A stretch of DNA of 64,000 nucleotides. Source: Streptomyces sp. NBC_00353 (GTDB taxonomy: Bacteria; Actinomycetota; Actinomycetes; Streptomycetales; Streptomycetaceae). Within the stretch, counting starts at the first letter, position 1, and the number at the start of each line of letters is the position of its first letter. The stretch covers positions 2,790,001-2,854,000 of the forward strand of contig NZ_CP107985.1 in assembly GCF_036108815.1 (NCBI RefSeq). The letters run 5' to 3'. The translations under genes and the position numbers were made by a program. Under the pieces are notes generated by a model. The model did no database searches. It was not told the DNA's origin and worked only from the letters and a program-made list of their open reading frames with translations. Shown here piece after piece: positions 1 to 9,009 of this stretch.

Positions 1-150
1 TTGATCCTTCACCTCGGCCCAGGACGGATACTGCAGAAAGCTCGCCCCGGCGCGCGCGGTCACACATGCCCGGTGCTCGGCAGCGGTGAGACTGCGTATC
101 CGTAGCCCCTGTTCACCTCTGCGGTCACCGGTCGCGAGCAGCGCTGACAT
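1..150 (-). CDS. FemX/FemAB-like peptidoglycan interpeptide bridge enzyme, N-terminal fragment (runs off left edge)
   Basis: The minus strand is open from an ATG at 150 to the window edge and encodes 50 residues. The text LTAAEHRAC...ASFLQYPSWAEVK is typical of the N-terminus of FemX/FemAB aminoacyltransferases, which add amino acids to the peptidoglycan stem peptide from aminoacyl-tRNA in the cytoplasm. A GGGGAGGG ribosome binding site lies about 8-10 bases upstream of the ATG. It is transcribed divergently from the L,D-transpeptidase at 363, another cell-wall gene. The identification rests on 50 residues only, and the catalytic part lies outside the window. Confidence 0.65.
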   Translation of the reverse strand, partial: MSALLATGDRRGEQGLRIRSLTAAEHRACVTARAGASFLQYPSWAEVKDQ

Positions 151-362
151 GTCCGTGGCCCTCCCCTGGTCCCTCCCGGCCGACGGCTCGGCGGGGCTGT
201 ACAGGATGTTCACAGCGGCCTATGACGGATCCGCGCGGCGAATGTGACCGGACGATGACCGTTGTGCTGCGTTCCTTGTCATACAAGGGAATCCATGGTT
301 TTCCCGGTATTTGCGGAACCTATGGTCGAGTACATGCCTCTCCACCGATGAGAAGCACTGCC

Positions 363-1607
363 ATGGAGGTTTTTCCGTTGATCTCTGTATGCCGGCGCAT
401 ACGCCGCACCACCTCGCCCGCCCGCCCGGCCCGGCTGACTCTGATCGCAGGTACGGCGGTACTCGGCGCCGCCCTCACCGCCTGCTCGGGCGCCGCCGCA
501 TCGGACTCGGGTTCCGGGTCCGGTGATGATGCCGGGTCGGCCAGGACTCCGGACACCAGGATCACGGTGAACCTCCAGGGCACGAAGGCCGCCGCGGGCA
601 AGCCGGTGACGGTGACGCTTGCCGACGGGAAGCTGAAGACCGTGAAGGTGACCGCCGCCGAAGGTGACGCGCTCACCGGCCGGATATCCGGCGACGGCCG
701 GACCTGGACGTCGGACCGGGTCGCCGCACCCGGTACCGAGTACAGCGTCGAGGCCACGGACACCGGAGGCGGCACCGACCACGCGGCGTTCTCGACCGCC
801 GCGGCCGACAAGGTCAACAAGCTGACGCTCGCCCCCGGCAAGAACACCACGGTCGGCGTCGCCCAGCCGCTGTCGATCGTCTTCGACAACCCGGTGAAGG
901 ACAAGGCCGCGGTCGAGCGGGGGCTGAAGGTCAGCACGTCGAACAACACCGAGGGGTCCTGGGGCTGGCTGCAGGACTACTCCGGCAAGGACAGGATCGA
1001 CTGGCGGCCCAAGGAGTACTGGAAGTCCGGTACGCGCGTCACGCTCGACGCCGATCTGAACGGCATCGACTCGGGCCCGGCCGGCGGCTGGTTCGTGCGT
1101 GACTACGCGACGACGTTCACGATCGGCCGCAACCAGGTGGTCAAGGTCGACCTCGACCGGCACCGGCTGGCGTTGCGCCGAGACGGACAAACGGTCATGG
1201 ACGTGCCCATGTCGGCGGGCACCCCGGGCGGGGACAAGGCGTCCTGGCGGGGCACGGCCGTACTGATGGCGAAGGAGGGCACGATCAACATGCGCTCCGA
1301 GACGGTCGGTCTGGGCGACGCGTACGACAAGATGGTCGACTCGTCGATGCGGCTGACCTGGTCGGGGATGTACGCCCATGCCGCGCCGTGGCCGTGGAAC
1401 GCCGCGTATTTCGGGGTCGCCAACCACAGTTCCGGCTGTGTGGGGATGAGCGACGCGAACGCCGCGGAGCTGTACCGGAAGGCGCAGGTCGGCGACCCGT
1501 TCGAGATCACCGGCGCGGACGCCAAGGGCACGGTCGCGGAGGGCAACGGCTACGGGGCGTGGAATGTGTCCTGGTCCGACTGGCAGGCGAAGAGCGCCCT
1601 CGACTGA
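363..1607 (+). CDS. L,D-transpeptidase lipoprotein with Ig-like domains
   Basis: The gene encodes a 414-residue exported lipoprotein. The N-terminus has an Arg-rich segment, a hydrophobic stretch and a lipobox ending LTAC, followed by a Ser/Gly/Asp linker. Two Ig-like regions precede a YkuD catalytic domain. The active-site block is HSSGCVGMS near residue 360, with the nucleophilic Cys and a histidine about 20 residues earlier (MYAHAAPWPW). Enzymes of this family make 3-3 crosslinks between stem peptides outside the membrane. ATG 363 is chosen because the longer open frame back to 222 puts an unlikely segment before the signal sequence. ATG 348 is an alternative. Family assignment is firm, the exact start less so. 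Confidence 0.9.
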   Translation: MEVFPLISVCRRIRRTTSPARPARLTLIAGTAVLGAALTACSGAAASDSGSGSGDDAGSARTPDTRITVNLQGTKAAAGKPVTVTLADGKLKTVKVTAAEGDALTGRISGDGRTWTSDRVAAPGTEYSVEATDTGGGTDHAAFSTAAADKVNKLTLAPGKNTTVGVAQPLSIVFDNPVKDKAAVERGLKVSTSNNTEGSWGWLQDYSGKDRIDWRPKEYWKSGTRVTLDADLNGIDSGPAGGWFVRDYATTFTIGRNQVVKVDLDRHRLALRRDGQTVMDVPMSAGTPGGDKASWRGTAVLMAKEGTINMRSETVGLGDAYDKMVDSSMRLTWSGMYAHAAPWPWNAAYFGVANHSSGCVGMSDANAAELYRKAQVGDPFEITGADAKGTVAEGNGYGAWNVSWSDWQAKSALD

Positions 1608-1776
1608 TCCGCGAGTCCGCGACACCTCCGACGCCTCCGACGTCCTGACCTCGCGTCACCGCTGACACCACGTCCAACAATCGTTACGCTCACGAAACTT
1701 ACCGGGGAGTTACCAACGGTAAATGGCCAGGGTTACCGTCGGGTCACTTTGCACTGACACGCGTGAGGAGTGACCC

Positions 1777-3372
1777 GTGGGACGTCCGTACCCGGCTCTG
1801 CGCACCACCGCATCCATCGGAACCGCTGCCGTCCTGATCGCCGGAGCCGCCCTCGGCGCGGCTCCGGCGGCCGTCGCCCAGCCCCTCGCCGCACCCGCGG
1901 CGGCGTCGGCCCCGAGCCTGAAGTTCTACGACATCCCCGGCTCCGGCGGGATCACGCTCAAGGGCAATGTCTTCACACCCGCCGGTGCGGAGCCGGGCGA
2001 CAAACACCCGCTGATCGTGCTGCCCTCCAGCTGGGCGACGCCGCAGATCGAGTATCTCGCCCAGGCACAGCAGCTGGCCGACTCCGGCTATGTGGTGGTC
2101 AGTTACACCTCACGCGGCTTCTGGCTCTCCGGCGGAAGGATCGAGGTCGCAGGGCCGCCGGACATCGCCGATGTCTCCGCCGTCATCGACTGGGCCCTCG
2201 CCCACACCCCCGCCGACCCGCAGCGCATCGGCATGGGCGGCGTGTCGTACGGAGCGGGCATCAGCCTGCTCGCGGCCGGCCACGACAAGCGGATCAAGGC
2301 CGTGGTCGCGTTGAGCGGTTGGGCCGACCTCATCGACTCCATCTACAGCGGCCGCACCCAGCACCTCCAGGCCGCCGCACTGCTCGGTGGGGCCGGCCTG
2401 CTCACCGGCCGCCCGAGCGACGAACTGAACACGACGCTGGCCGACTTCCTCGGGTCCAACCTGGCCAAGGAGCCGGACATGATCGCCTGGGGGAAGAAGC
2501 GCTCCCCCGCCACGTATCTGGACGAAATCAACGCCAACGGCGCCGCCGTCATGATGGGCAACGCGTGGGGCGACACCATCTTCCCACCTAACCAGTACGC
2601 CTCGTTCTACGAGAAGCTCAGCGTCCCCAAGCGCCTGGAGTTCCGCCCCGGCGACCACGCCACCGCCGAAGCCACCGGTCTGCTCGGCCTGCCCAACGAC
2701 ACCTGGACCGACGCCCACCGCTGGTTCGACCGCTACCTGAAGGGCGTACGCAACGGCATCGACCAGGAACAGCCGGTCCAGCTCAAGTCCCGTACGGACA
2801 GCGGCTACGAGGGCTACCCGGACTGGAAGTCGATCGGCGCCGACCGGAAGCGGATCGCGCTGAGCGGTACGAAGAAGATCTACGCGGACGTCGACTCGGG
2901 AGCCGACGGCGGCATCGTGATGCTGTCGAACGCCCTCGACCAGTTCGTGAAGCTGCCTCCGGTCGCCTCGATCCCCCTGCTGCCGCGCGCCTTCGCGGGT
3001 GTCTGGCAGTCCGAGCGGTACGGCTCCGCACAGCACATCCGCGGCACGGCGAAGCTCCACACCACGGTGACCAGCAACAAGGAGAGCGGCACCCTCGTCG
3101 CCTATCTCTACGACGAGGGGCCGCTCGGCCTCGGCAAGCTGGTCAGTAACGCCCCCTATACCTTCCACGGACAGACGCCGGGGCGGCCGTTCGGCGTGGA
3201 CCTGGAGCTGTTCTCCACGGCCTACGACCTTCCGGCCGGTCACCGACTCGCCCTGGTCGTCGACACGGTCGACCCGCTCTATATCGAGCACAACCCGGCC
3301 GGCTCACAGCTGACCTTCTCCTCACCGGACACGGACCCCTCGTACCTGTCCGTTCCGTTGCGCGAGAAGTGA
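1777..3372 (+). CDS. Secreted alpha/beta hydrolase (S15/CocE-like)
   Basis: A GTG start with GAGGAG six bases upstream opens a 531-residue protein. The first 45 residues form a signal peptide rich in Ala, so the product is likely secreted. The nucleophile elbow GVSYG near residue 155 and the oxyanion-side text YTSRGFW are typical of alpha/beta hydrolases of the X-Pro dipeptidyl-peptidase/CocE type. A C-terminal beta-rich region after about residue 370 (LVSNAPY...HRLALVVDTVDP) fits the jelly-roll domain found in that family. The substrate cannot be told from sequence. It converges on gluD across a strong hairpin. Confidence 0.8.
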   Translation: MGRPYPALRTTASIGTAAVLIAGAALGAAPAAVAQPLAAPAAASAPSLKFYDIPGSGGITLKGNVFTPAGAEPGDKHPLIVLPSSWATPQIEYLAQAQQLADSGYVVVSYTSRGFWLSGGRIEVAGPPDIADVSAVIDWALAHTPADPQRIGMGGVSYGAGISLLAAGHDKRIKAVVALSGWADLIDSIYSGRTQHLQAAALLGGAGLLTGRPSDELNTTLADFLGSNLAKEPDMIAWGKKRSPATYLDEINANGAAVMMGNAWGDTIFPPNQYASFYEKLSVPKRLEFRPGDHATAEATGLLGLPNDTWTDAHRWFDRYLKGVRNGIDQEQPVQLKSRTDSGYEGYPDWKSIGADRKRIALSGTKKIYADVDSGADGGIVMLSNALDQFVKLPPVASIPLLPRAFAGVWQSERYGSAQHIRGTAKLHTTVTSNKESGTLVAYLYDEGPLGLGKLVSNAPYTFHGQTPGRPFGVDLELFSTAYDLPAGHRLALVVDTVDPLYIEHNPAGSQLTFSSPDTDPSYLSVPLREK

Positions 3373-3379
3373 TCACCGG

Positions 3380-3451
3380 CTGCTGCCGGGCGGGCACCGC
3401 TCCTCCGGACCGCTGTACGGCCGGTCCGGGCTACTGCGCTCCCGGCAGCAG
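3380..3451. terminator. Bidirectional terminator between convergent genes
   Basis: Two nested inverted repeats lie between the hydrolase stop and gluD. The outer arms CTGCTGCCGGG (3380-3390) and CCCGGCAGCAG (3441-3451) enclose inner arms CCGGACCG (3405-3412) and CGGTCCGG (3422-3429). There is no clear T-run. The outer right arm overlaps the last codons of gluD. Confidence 0.65.
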
Positions 3452-4300
3452 CGTTTCCGGTTCGACCGGTGCGACTTCCACGGCCTTCGTCTTCGGGTTG
3501 CGCCGCTCCCGCTTGGCCACCCAGTTGGCGAACCAGGAGAGCAGCATGCACATCCCGATGTAGATCGGCGAGATCACCATCACCACAGGGATGAAGGGAA
3601 GATTGTAGTCGAGGTTGGACGCGATGAGTTTGCCGGCGTGGAGGAATTCCTCGTACGTGATCAAGTACCCGAGCGAGGTGTCCTTCAGCGCCACCACCAG
3701 CTGGCTGATGATGGCGGGCAGCATGGCGCGCACCGCCTGCGGAGCCAGCACGAAGGTCATGACCTGCGTCTTGCGCATGCCGAGGGCGTACGCGGCCTCG
3801 CGCTGGCCGCGGTCCACCGAGTTGATGCCGGTACGGAACACTTCGGCGAGCACCGAGCCGTTGTAGAGGGTCAGTCCGGCGACCAGCGCGGGCAGCGGCT
3901 GCACCTTCAGCGCCACGAAGATGAAGAAGATCATCACCAGCACGGGCATGGCCCGGAAGAACTCGACGACGAGCGTGGCGAGCCAGCGCACCGCCCGGTG
4001 TTCGGAGAGCCGCCCGACGGCCAGGACCGCCCCGAGTGCCAGCGAGAGCACCGCGGCGTACGCGAACGCCTTCAGCGTGTTGCCGAGTCCGCGCAGCAGG
4101 AGTTCCTGGATGCCCTTGTACTCGAAGGGTGACCACTTGGCGCTGGTGAACTGCTCGGTGGCGAAGAGCAGATAGATGATCCAGCCGACCAGGGCAAGGA
4201 TCAGGACCGTGGAGACGATCCCGTACACCCTGTGGCGTTTGCGGGTGACCGGGCCCGGGATGTCGTACAGCGCGGTGGCTGCGGGGGCGTGGGTGGTCAT
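3431..4300 (-). CDS. gluD: Glutamate ABC transporter permease GluD
   Basis: This 289-residue polytopic protein is a polar amino-acid ABC permease of the HisM/GltK type. The coupling-loop signature EAAYALGMRKTQV appears near residue 170, after several hydrophobic segments. The C-terminus is basic. It is the last gene of a four-gene minus-strand operon. Its ATG overlaps the gluC stop in an ATGA, so translation is probably coupled. The ATPase-binding protein-permease-permease set matches the actinobacterial gluABCD glutamate uptake system, which imports glutamate across the membrane. Confidence 0.9.
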   Translation of the reverse strand: MTTHAPAATALYDIPGPVTRKRHRVYGIVSTVLILALVGWIIYLLFATEQFTSAKWSPFEYKGIQELLLRGLGNTLKAFAYAAVLSLALGAVLAVGRLSEHRAVRWLATLVVEFFRAMPVLVMIFFIFVALKVQPLPALVAGLTLYNGSVLAEVFRTGINSVDRGQREAAYALGMRKTQVMTFVLAPQAVRAMLPAIISQLVVALKDTSLGYLITYEEFLHAGKLIASNLDYNLPFIPVVMVISPIYIGMCMLLSWFANWVAKRERRNPKTKAVEVAPVEPETLLPGAQ

Positions 4301-4941
4301 CGGGCGACTCCCCAGCGCTTCTCCATCACATTGAAGAGCGCACTGATGGACAGGGTGATGATCAGGTAGCCGACGGCGATCCAGACGAAGGTCCAGATGA
4401 TGTTGTAGCCCAGCTCGTTGAGGGTCTTGTAGGTGCCGAGCAGCTCGGTGACGCTGAACGCCCCGGCGATCGCCGAGTTCTTGGCGAGGGCGATGAGCGT
4501 CGAGCCGACCGGCGGGATCACCGAGCGGAACGCCTGCGGCAGCACCACGGAGCCCAGCGTCTGTCCGAAGGTCATACCGAGGCTGCGGGCGGCCTCACCC
4601 TGGCCCTGCGGGACGGTGTTGATGCCGGAGCGCAGCGCCTCGCAGATGAACGCGGAGGTGTAGCAGCCGAGCGCGAGCACCGCGAAGACCTTGAACGGCA
4701 GGACCAGGCCGAAGCGCGGCAGGCCGAGGAGGACGGCGAAGAAGAGCAGGGTCAGCGGGGTGTTGCGCAGCACCATCACCCAGACGGTGCCGAACACCCG
4801 GAGCGAGCCGACGGGCGCCACCCGGAACGAGGCCATCACGAAACCGAGCACCAGCGCCAGGATCGAGGCGAAGACGGTGAGTTCGAGGGTGCCGAGGAAG
4901 CCTTCGGCGTAGGTCGAGAAGTTCTCTGTCAGTACGTCCAT
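4297..4941 (-). CDS. gluC: Glutamate ABC transporter permease GluC
   Basis: A 214-residue membrane permease of the same family as GluD. The coupling loop EAARSLGMTFGQT sits near residue 130. The start is taken at ATG 4941 (MDVLTENFSTYAEGF), which is followed at once by the first membrane helix. Longer upstream starts give an Arg/Pro-rich leader unlike the family. It begins 16 bases after the gluB stop. With GluD it should form the membrane heterodimer of the importer. Confidence 0.9.
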   Translation of the reverse strand: MDVLTENFSTYAEGFLGTLELTVFASILALVLGFVMASFRVAPVGSLRVFGTVWVMVLRNTPLTLLFFAVLLGLPRFGLVLPFKVFAVLALGCYTSAFICEALRSGINTVPQGQGEAARSLGMTFGQTLGSVVLPQAFRSVIPPVGSTLIALAKNSAIAGAFSVTELLGTYKTLNELGYNIIWTFVWIAVGYLIITLSISALFNVMEKRWGVAR

Positions 4942-4957
4942 GGTGTGGCCCGTCCCC

Positions 4958-5869
4958 TCAGGTCGCCGGGTAGCGGTCGATGGGCGGCGGAGTCGGTGCG
5001 GGCACTCCGGACAGGCCGAGGGTGGCCTCGAACGCCTTCTTCCAGTTGCCGTTCTTCTCGTTGGCCTCAAGAGCGTCGTTGAGTGCGAACCGCAGCGCGT
5101 TGTCGCTGCGCGGTACCCCGATGCCGTACGGCTCCTCGGAGAACGGCTTGCCGACCACCTTCAGCTCCTTGGGTGCCTTGGCGGCGAAGCCCAGCAGGAT
5201 GGCGTCGTCGGTGGTGACGGCGTCGACCTGGTAGGTCAGCAGGTTGTCGACACAGATCGAGTACGTGTCGTAGGCGACCAGGATCGCCTTCGGGTAGTCG
5301 GCCGCGATCCGCTGGTACGGGGTCGAGCCGGCCGCCGAGCAGACCGTCCTGCCGGCCAGGTCCTGCGGGCCGTTGATGTCGTGCTCGTCCGTACGGACGA
5401 GCAGCGACTGCCCGGCCATGAAGTACGGCCCGGCGAAACCGACGAGCTTCTTGCGCATCTCGTTGATGGTGTAGGTGCCGACGTAGTAGTCGATCTGGCC
5501 GTTCTGCAGCGCGGTCTCACGGTTGGCGGAGGCGATCGTCTTGAAACGGATCGTCTTCGGGTCGAAACCGAGCGAGGCGGCCATCATCCTGGCGATCTCG
5601 ATGTCGAAGCCGGAGTAGAGGCCCGTGGCCGGGTCCTTCTCGCCCAGGTAAGGCTGGTCCTCCTTGGCCCCGACCCGGAGGTAGCCACGCTTCTTCGCCT
5701 TCGTCCAGGTTTTCGACTCGGGCAGCCGGAAGCTGGTGTCGACCTTGTACACGGGCAGCTGCGCGGGCTTCGGCCCCTTCACTGGAGGGCTGCCTTCCTT
5801 GCCGCAGCCGACTGCAAGGACGGCCAGCAGGAGCCCCGCACAGGCGGCCAGCACTTTTCTCGTACGCAA
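4958..5869 (-). CDS. gluB: Glutamate-binding lipoprotein GluB
   Basis: A TTG start is preceded by GGGAGG at seven-base spacing. The 303-residue product has a basic N-terminus, a hydrophobic segment and a lipobox-like VGCG, so it should be a lipid-anchored extracellular solute-binding protein. The body is an SBP family 3 protein: YLRVGAKEDQPYLG, YSGFDIEIARMMA, QNGQIDYYVGTYTINEMR and VDAVTTDDAILL are the usual conserved blocks. It delivers the amino acid to GluC/GluD. It lies 14 bases downstream of gluA. Confidence 0.9.
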   Translation of the reverse strand: MRTRKVLAACAGLLLAVLAVGCGKEGSPPVKGPKPAQLPVYKVDTSFRLPESKTWTKAKKRGYLRVGAKEDQPYLGEKDPATGLYSGFDIEIARMMAASLGFDPKTIRFKTIASANRETALQNGQIDYYVGTYTINEMRKKLVGFAGPYFMAGQSLLVRTDEHDINGPQDLAGRTVCSAAGSTPYQRIAADYPKAILVAYDTYSICVDNLLTYQVDAVTTDDAILLGFAAKAPKELKVVGKPFSEEPYGIGVPRSDNALRFALNDALEANEKNGNWKKAFEATLGLSGVPAPTPPPIDRYPAT

Positions 5870-5883
5870 CTGGGGGCCTCCCG

Positions 5884-6627
5884 TCAGTGCTTGAGGATCT
5901 TGGACAGGAAGTCCTTGGCGCGCTCGCTCTCCGGGGCGGTGAAGAACGCCTCCGGGGTGCGGTCCTCGACGATGCGGCCGTCCGCCATGAAGACCACGCG
6001 ATTGGCAGCGGACCTGGCGAACCCCATCTCGTGCGTGACGACGACCATGGTCATGCCATCCCTGGCGAGCTGCTGCATGACCTCAAGCACCTCATTGATC
6101 ATCTCCGGGTCGAGCGCCGAGGTCGGCTCGTCGAAGAGGAGTGCCTTGGGGTCCATGGCCAGGGCGCGGGCGATGGCCACCCGCTGCTGCTGGCCGCCGG
6201 AGAGCTGGGCGGGGTACTTGTCGGCCTGCGAGGCGAGCCCGACCCGCTCCAGGAGCTCCCGGGACCGCGCGTCGCATTCGTCCTTCTTGCGTTTGCGGAC
6301 CTTGAGCTGGGCGAGCGAGACATTGGCCAGCACGGTCTTGTGCGCGAACAGATTGAACGACTGGAAGACCATGCCGACTTCGGCACGCAGCTGCGCGAGT
6401 CCCTTCCCCTCCTCCGGGAGGGGTCTGCCGTCGATCGCGATATGACCCGACTCGATCGTCTCGAGCCTGTTGATGGTCCGGCAGAGCGTTGACTTGCCGG
6501 AGCCGGAGGGGCCGATGACCACCACCACCTCCCCGCGGCCGACGGTGAGATTGATGTCCTGCAGTACGTGCAACGCCCCGTAGTACTTATTGACGTCCCG
6601 CAGCTCGATCAACGGATCGACGGCCAT
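5884..6627 (-). CDS. gluA: Glutamate ABC transporter ATP-binding protein GluA
   Basis: First gene of the operon; 247 residues. Walker A GPSGSGKST lies near residue 40, the Q-loop in VFQSFNLF, the ABC signature LSGGQQQR near residue 147, Walker B LLFDEPTSALD near 167 and the switch His in VVTHEMGF. It hydrolyses ATP to drive glutamate uptake. About 120 bases of non-coding DNA upstream should hold the operon promoter. Confidence 0.92.
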   Translation of the reverse strand: MAVDPLIELRDVNKYYGALHVLQDINLTVGRGEVVVVIGPSGSGKSTLCRTINRLETIESGHIAIDGRPLPEEGKGLAQLRAEVGMVFQSFNLFAHKTVLANVSLAQLKVRKRKKDECDARSRELLERVGLASQADKYPAQLSGGQQQRVAIARALAMDPKALLFDEPTSALDPEMINEVLEVMQQLARDGMTMVVVTHEMGFARSAANRVVFMADGRIVEDRTPEAFFTAPESERAKDFLSKILKH

Positions 6628-6749
6628 ACGCTGCCCTACCCACTTATCGCTGTGTCGAGTTCAGCGCAAACTATCCATCCCGATAAGGGACTTCGCACCC
6701 GACACGCATAAATGGGGCATAAGGCGTTTTATTTGGTTTTGGTGGTGAA

Positions 6750-7190
6750 CTACCCTTCGGCTGACTCTGCGTACACCTGCGAGAGCTCGGGGCTGCCGGT
6801 CATCGCCCAGTCGAGCCCCGCCTCGACGACATCGATCTCCCGCCCGGAGGTGAGCCGCACCACCGGCTGACCGCTCGGCCAGATGTGCCAGGCCGCACCC
6901 GGGACGTTGCGCACGAGGACGGTGCCGAGATACAGCCCGGCGTCGTTGCCCAGCCAGGGCAGCTCCTCGGGGTCGTCGCGCCAGCGCGGCGGCAGCTGGT
7001 CGAGCGCCGTCAACGAGGCCGGGGTGTCGTCGAGTTCCAGTCCGCGCTGCCCCACTCGGACACGCAGCAGCTCACACTCGGCGAGCAGCTCGGCGACGCC
7101 CTCCGGGTCGACCTCGACGGCGGCCGCGAGGCCCGCCCCGCGCGTACCGTCGTGACGCTTACGCCAGTTGTCCAAGAAAGGGATGTTCAT
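6750..7190 (-). CDS. DUF6278-like conserved hypothetical protein
   Basis: A 146-residue acidic soluble protein starting MNIPFLDNW at ATG 7190. There is no signal peptide or membrane segment. Two recognisable stretches are LLAECELLRVRVG and WPSGQPVVRLTSGREIDV. I associate this with the small Streptomyces family DUF6278 from memory, and its function is unknown. It is divergent from the mycoredoxin gene. Confidence 0.65.
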   Translation of the reverse strand: MNIPFLDNWRKRHDGTRGAGLAAAVEVDPEGVAELLAECELLRVRVGQRGLELDDTPASLTALDQLPPRWRDDPEELPWLGNDAGLYLGTVLVRNVPGAAWHIWPSGQPVVRLTSGREIDVVEAGLDWAMTGSPELSQVYAESAEG

Positions 7191-7477
7191 ACCACTCAGG
7201 GTCGCATCCCGGCCGGGATACGCACCACAGGGCGCGCGGCCTGTCGTTCGAGGACTGAACCCGGTGCACGCACTCGGCCGCGCGCCGCCGCACGCGCCGT
7301 CCGCACGCCCCGCCCGGCGCTGAACGGGCGGGGCGCGGTCCGAGTCTTCGCAAGCAGCCAGCAAGCGGGACAATGACAGGAACCACCGTATCGGCGGCCA
7401 CTGACAGCGCCGCCCGACCGGGCTCCGGCCGGGGCCGGTTAGGATCCACCCCACGCCTACGCGAACGGGGGACCCGC

Positions 7478-7750
7478 ATGGCCGAGGACCACGACGGCAT
7501 GGTCGTCTACTGGCGGCCCGGCTGCCCGTACTGCATGAAGCTGCGGCTGCGGCTGCGGTTCAGCCGCCTCACCTACACCGAGGTGAACATCTGGCGGGAC
7601 CCCGAGGCGGCGGCGTTCGTCCGCTCGGTCGCCGACGGGAACGAGACCGTGCCGACGGTGTCCGTGGCCGGCCACTCGATGGTCAACCCGTCCAAGCGGC
7701 AGGTGCTGGCCGCGGTCCGGACCCACGCGCCGCACCTGGAGGCGTCGTAG
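7478..7750 (+). CDS. Mycoredoxin / glutaredoxin-like protein
   Basis: This 90-residue thioredoxin-fold protein has the active site GCPYC near residue 17 and the conserved cis-Pro block ETVPTVSV. It ends in the NPSKRQVLAAV helix of actinobacterial mycoredoxins. Such proteins reduce mixed disulfides with mycothiol in the cytoplasm. ATG 7478 is preferred because it follows a GGGGGA ribosome binding site and starts a few residues before the first beta strand. Confidence 0.85.
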   Translation: MAEDHDGMVVYWRPGCPYCMKLRLRLRFSRLTYTEVNIWRDPEAAAFVRSVADGNETVPTVSVAGHSMVNPSKRQVLAAVRTHAPHLEAS

Positions 7751-7783
7751 GTCCTCTCGTTCGGACCATGCCGGGTGGCTCGG

Positions 7784-8107
7784 TCAGGGGCGGGGCGAGG
7801 GCGGGTCGCTGACCGTCACCTTCGTCCCGCCCGGCTCGTCCTCCAGCTCCTTGACGGCCTCTTTCGTCGCGTCGCCGATATGGGCGTTGAAGATGTCCTC
7901 GACGAAGCCGGCGAGGACCTTGTTGTCGATGCCCTTGCACTCCGGCGGGACGGTGCCGTCGGCGGTGTTCTCGACGAACCGCTTCTCCATGACCGCCCTG
8001 CAGGCCTTCGGATCGGCCTTGGCGGGCTCGTCGCCGCAGCCGCTGAGGACGAGGAGCAGGGCGGCGGCACCGGTGGCGGCTGCGACGGTGCGGGTACGGC
8101 TGCGCAT
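7784..8107 (-). CDS. Small lipoprotein, unknown function
   Basis: A 107-residue protein with a classical lipoprotein signal (Arg-rich start, Ala/Leu core, LSGC lipobox near residue 24). The mature part has two more cysteines, in KACRAVM and PECKGI, that could form a disulfide, and a C-terminal helix ending in a Pro/Ser tail. GGGGGG lies five bases before ATG 8107. It resembles DUF-type Streptomyces lipoproteins, but I do not know a function. Confidence 0.75.
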   Translation of the reverse strand: MRSRTRTVAAATGAAALLLVLSGCGDEPAKADPKACRAVMEKRFVENTADGTVPPECKGIDNKVLAGFVEDIFNAHIGDATKEAVKELEDEPGGTKVTVSDPPSPRP

Positions 8108-8181
8108 GGTCCCCCCAGGACTTTGCATGATCAGAGCGTCATTCTGCGCCAGGATCAGGCCGTTCGTCACCGGCCGACGGC

Positions 8182-8961
8182 TCACAGCTCCAGGTCGACG
8201 ACCACCGGCGCGTGGTCGGATGCGCCCTTGCCCTTGCGCTCCTCGCGGTCCACGTAGCTGTCCTTGACCGCCACCGTGAACGGGGCGTTCCCGTAGACCA
8301 GGTCGATCCGCATGCCCTTGTTCTTCGGGAAGCGCAGCTCGCGGTAGTCCCAGAAGGTGTACGCGCGGTCGTACTTGAGCGGGCGCGGCATGACGTCCGA
8401 CAGACCCTCCTGGCGCAGAGCGGCGAGGGCGGCGCGCTCGGCGGGCGTGACATGGGTGGCGCCCTCGAACAGGGCCGGGTCCCAGACGTCCTCGTCGGTC
8501 GGGGCCACGTTGAAATCGCCCAGCACCGCGAACGGCTGCGAGCCCGCAGCGTCCGCGGCCACCGCCTTCTGCAGGGCCTCGAACCAGCGCAGCTTGTACG
8601 TGTAGTGCGGGTGCTCGATCTCGCGCCCGTTCGGCACGTACACCGACCAGAGGCGGACCGGACCGCAGGTCGCGGAGATCGCCCGGGGCTCCTGCACTCC
8701 GTCGTAGTCGGGGCCGTCGGGCAGCCCCATGACGACGTCGGACAGTCCGGCCCGGGAGACCAGCGCCACCCCGTTCCACCGGCCCGTGGCGTTGACCGCG
8801 GACTCGTATCCGAGCTCGCGCAGCTCGTCCGCCGGGAACTGCTCGGCCGTGCACTTGGTCTCCTGGATGCACAGCACGTCCGTGCCGGTGCTCTCAAGCC
8901 AGGCCAGCAGCCGCGGGAGGCGGGCGGTGATCGAATTGACGTTCCACGTGGCGATGCGCAT
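8182..8961 (-). CDS. xthA: Exodeoxyribonuclease III
   Basis: A 259-residue protein of the exonuclease-endonuclease-phosphatase fold. Landmarks in order are TWNVNSI, the metal-binding LCIQETK, YVPNGREI, the catalytic GDFNVAPT, RIDLVYG and the final GASDHAPVV. The enzyme removes nucleotides from 3' ends and cleaves at abasic sites in DNA repair. ATG 8961 (MRIATWNVNS) is the usual family start. Confidence 0.93.
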   Translation of the reverse strand: MRIATWNVNSITARLPRLLAWLESTGTDVLCIQETKCTAEQFPADELRELGYESAVNATGRWNGVALVSRAGLSDVVMGLPDGPDYDGVQEPRAISATCGPVRLWSVYVPNGREIEHPHYTYKLRWFEALQKAVAADAAGSQPFAVLGDFNVAPTDEDVWDPALFEGATHVTPAERAALAALRQEGLSDVMPRPLKYDRAYTFWDYRELRFPKNKGMRIDLVYGNAPFTVAVKDSYVDREERKGKGASDHAPVVVDLEL

Positions 8962-9009
8962 GTACGTAAACCTAGCGGCTCCCACTGACAGTCGCCGGAC
9001 CGGCGCCGG

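Noticed and set aside
4940..6445. Plus-strand open frame of about 500 codons opposite gluB and gluA
   Set aside because: It mirrors the glu genes codon by codon and has no family features.
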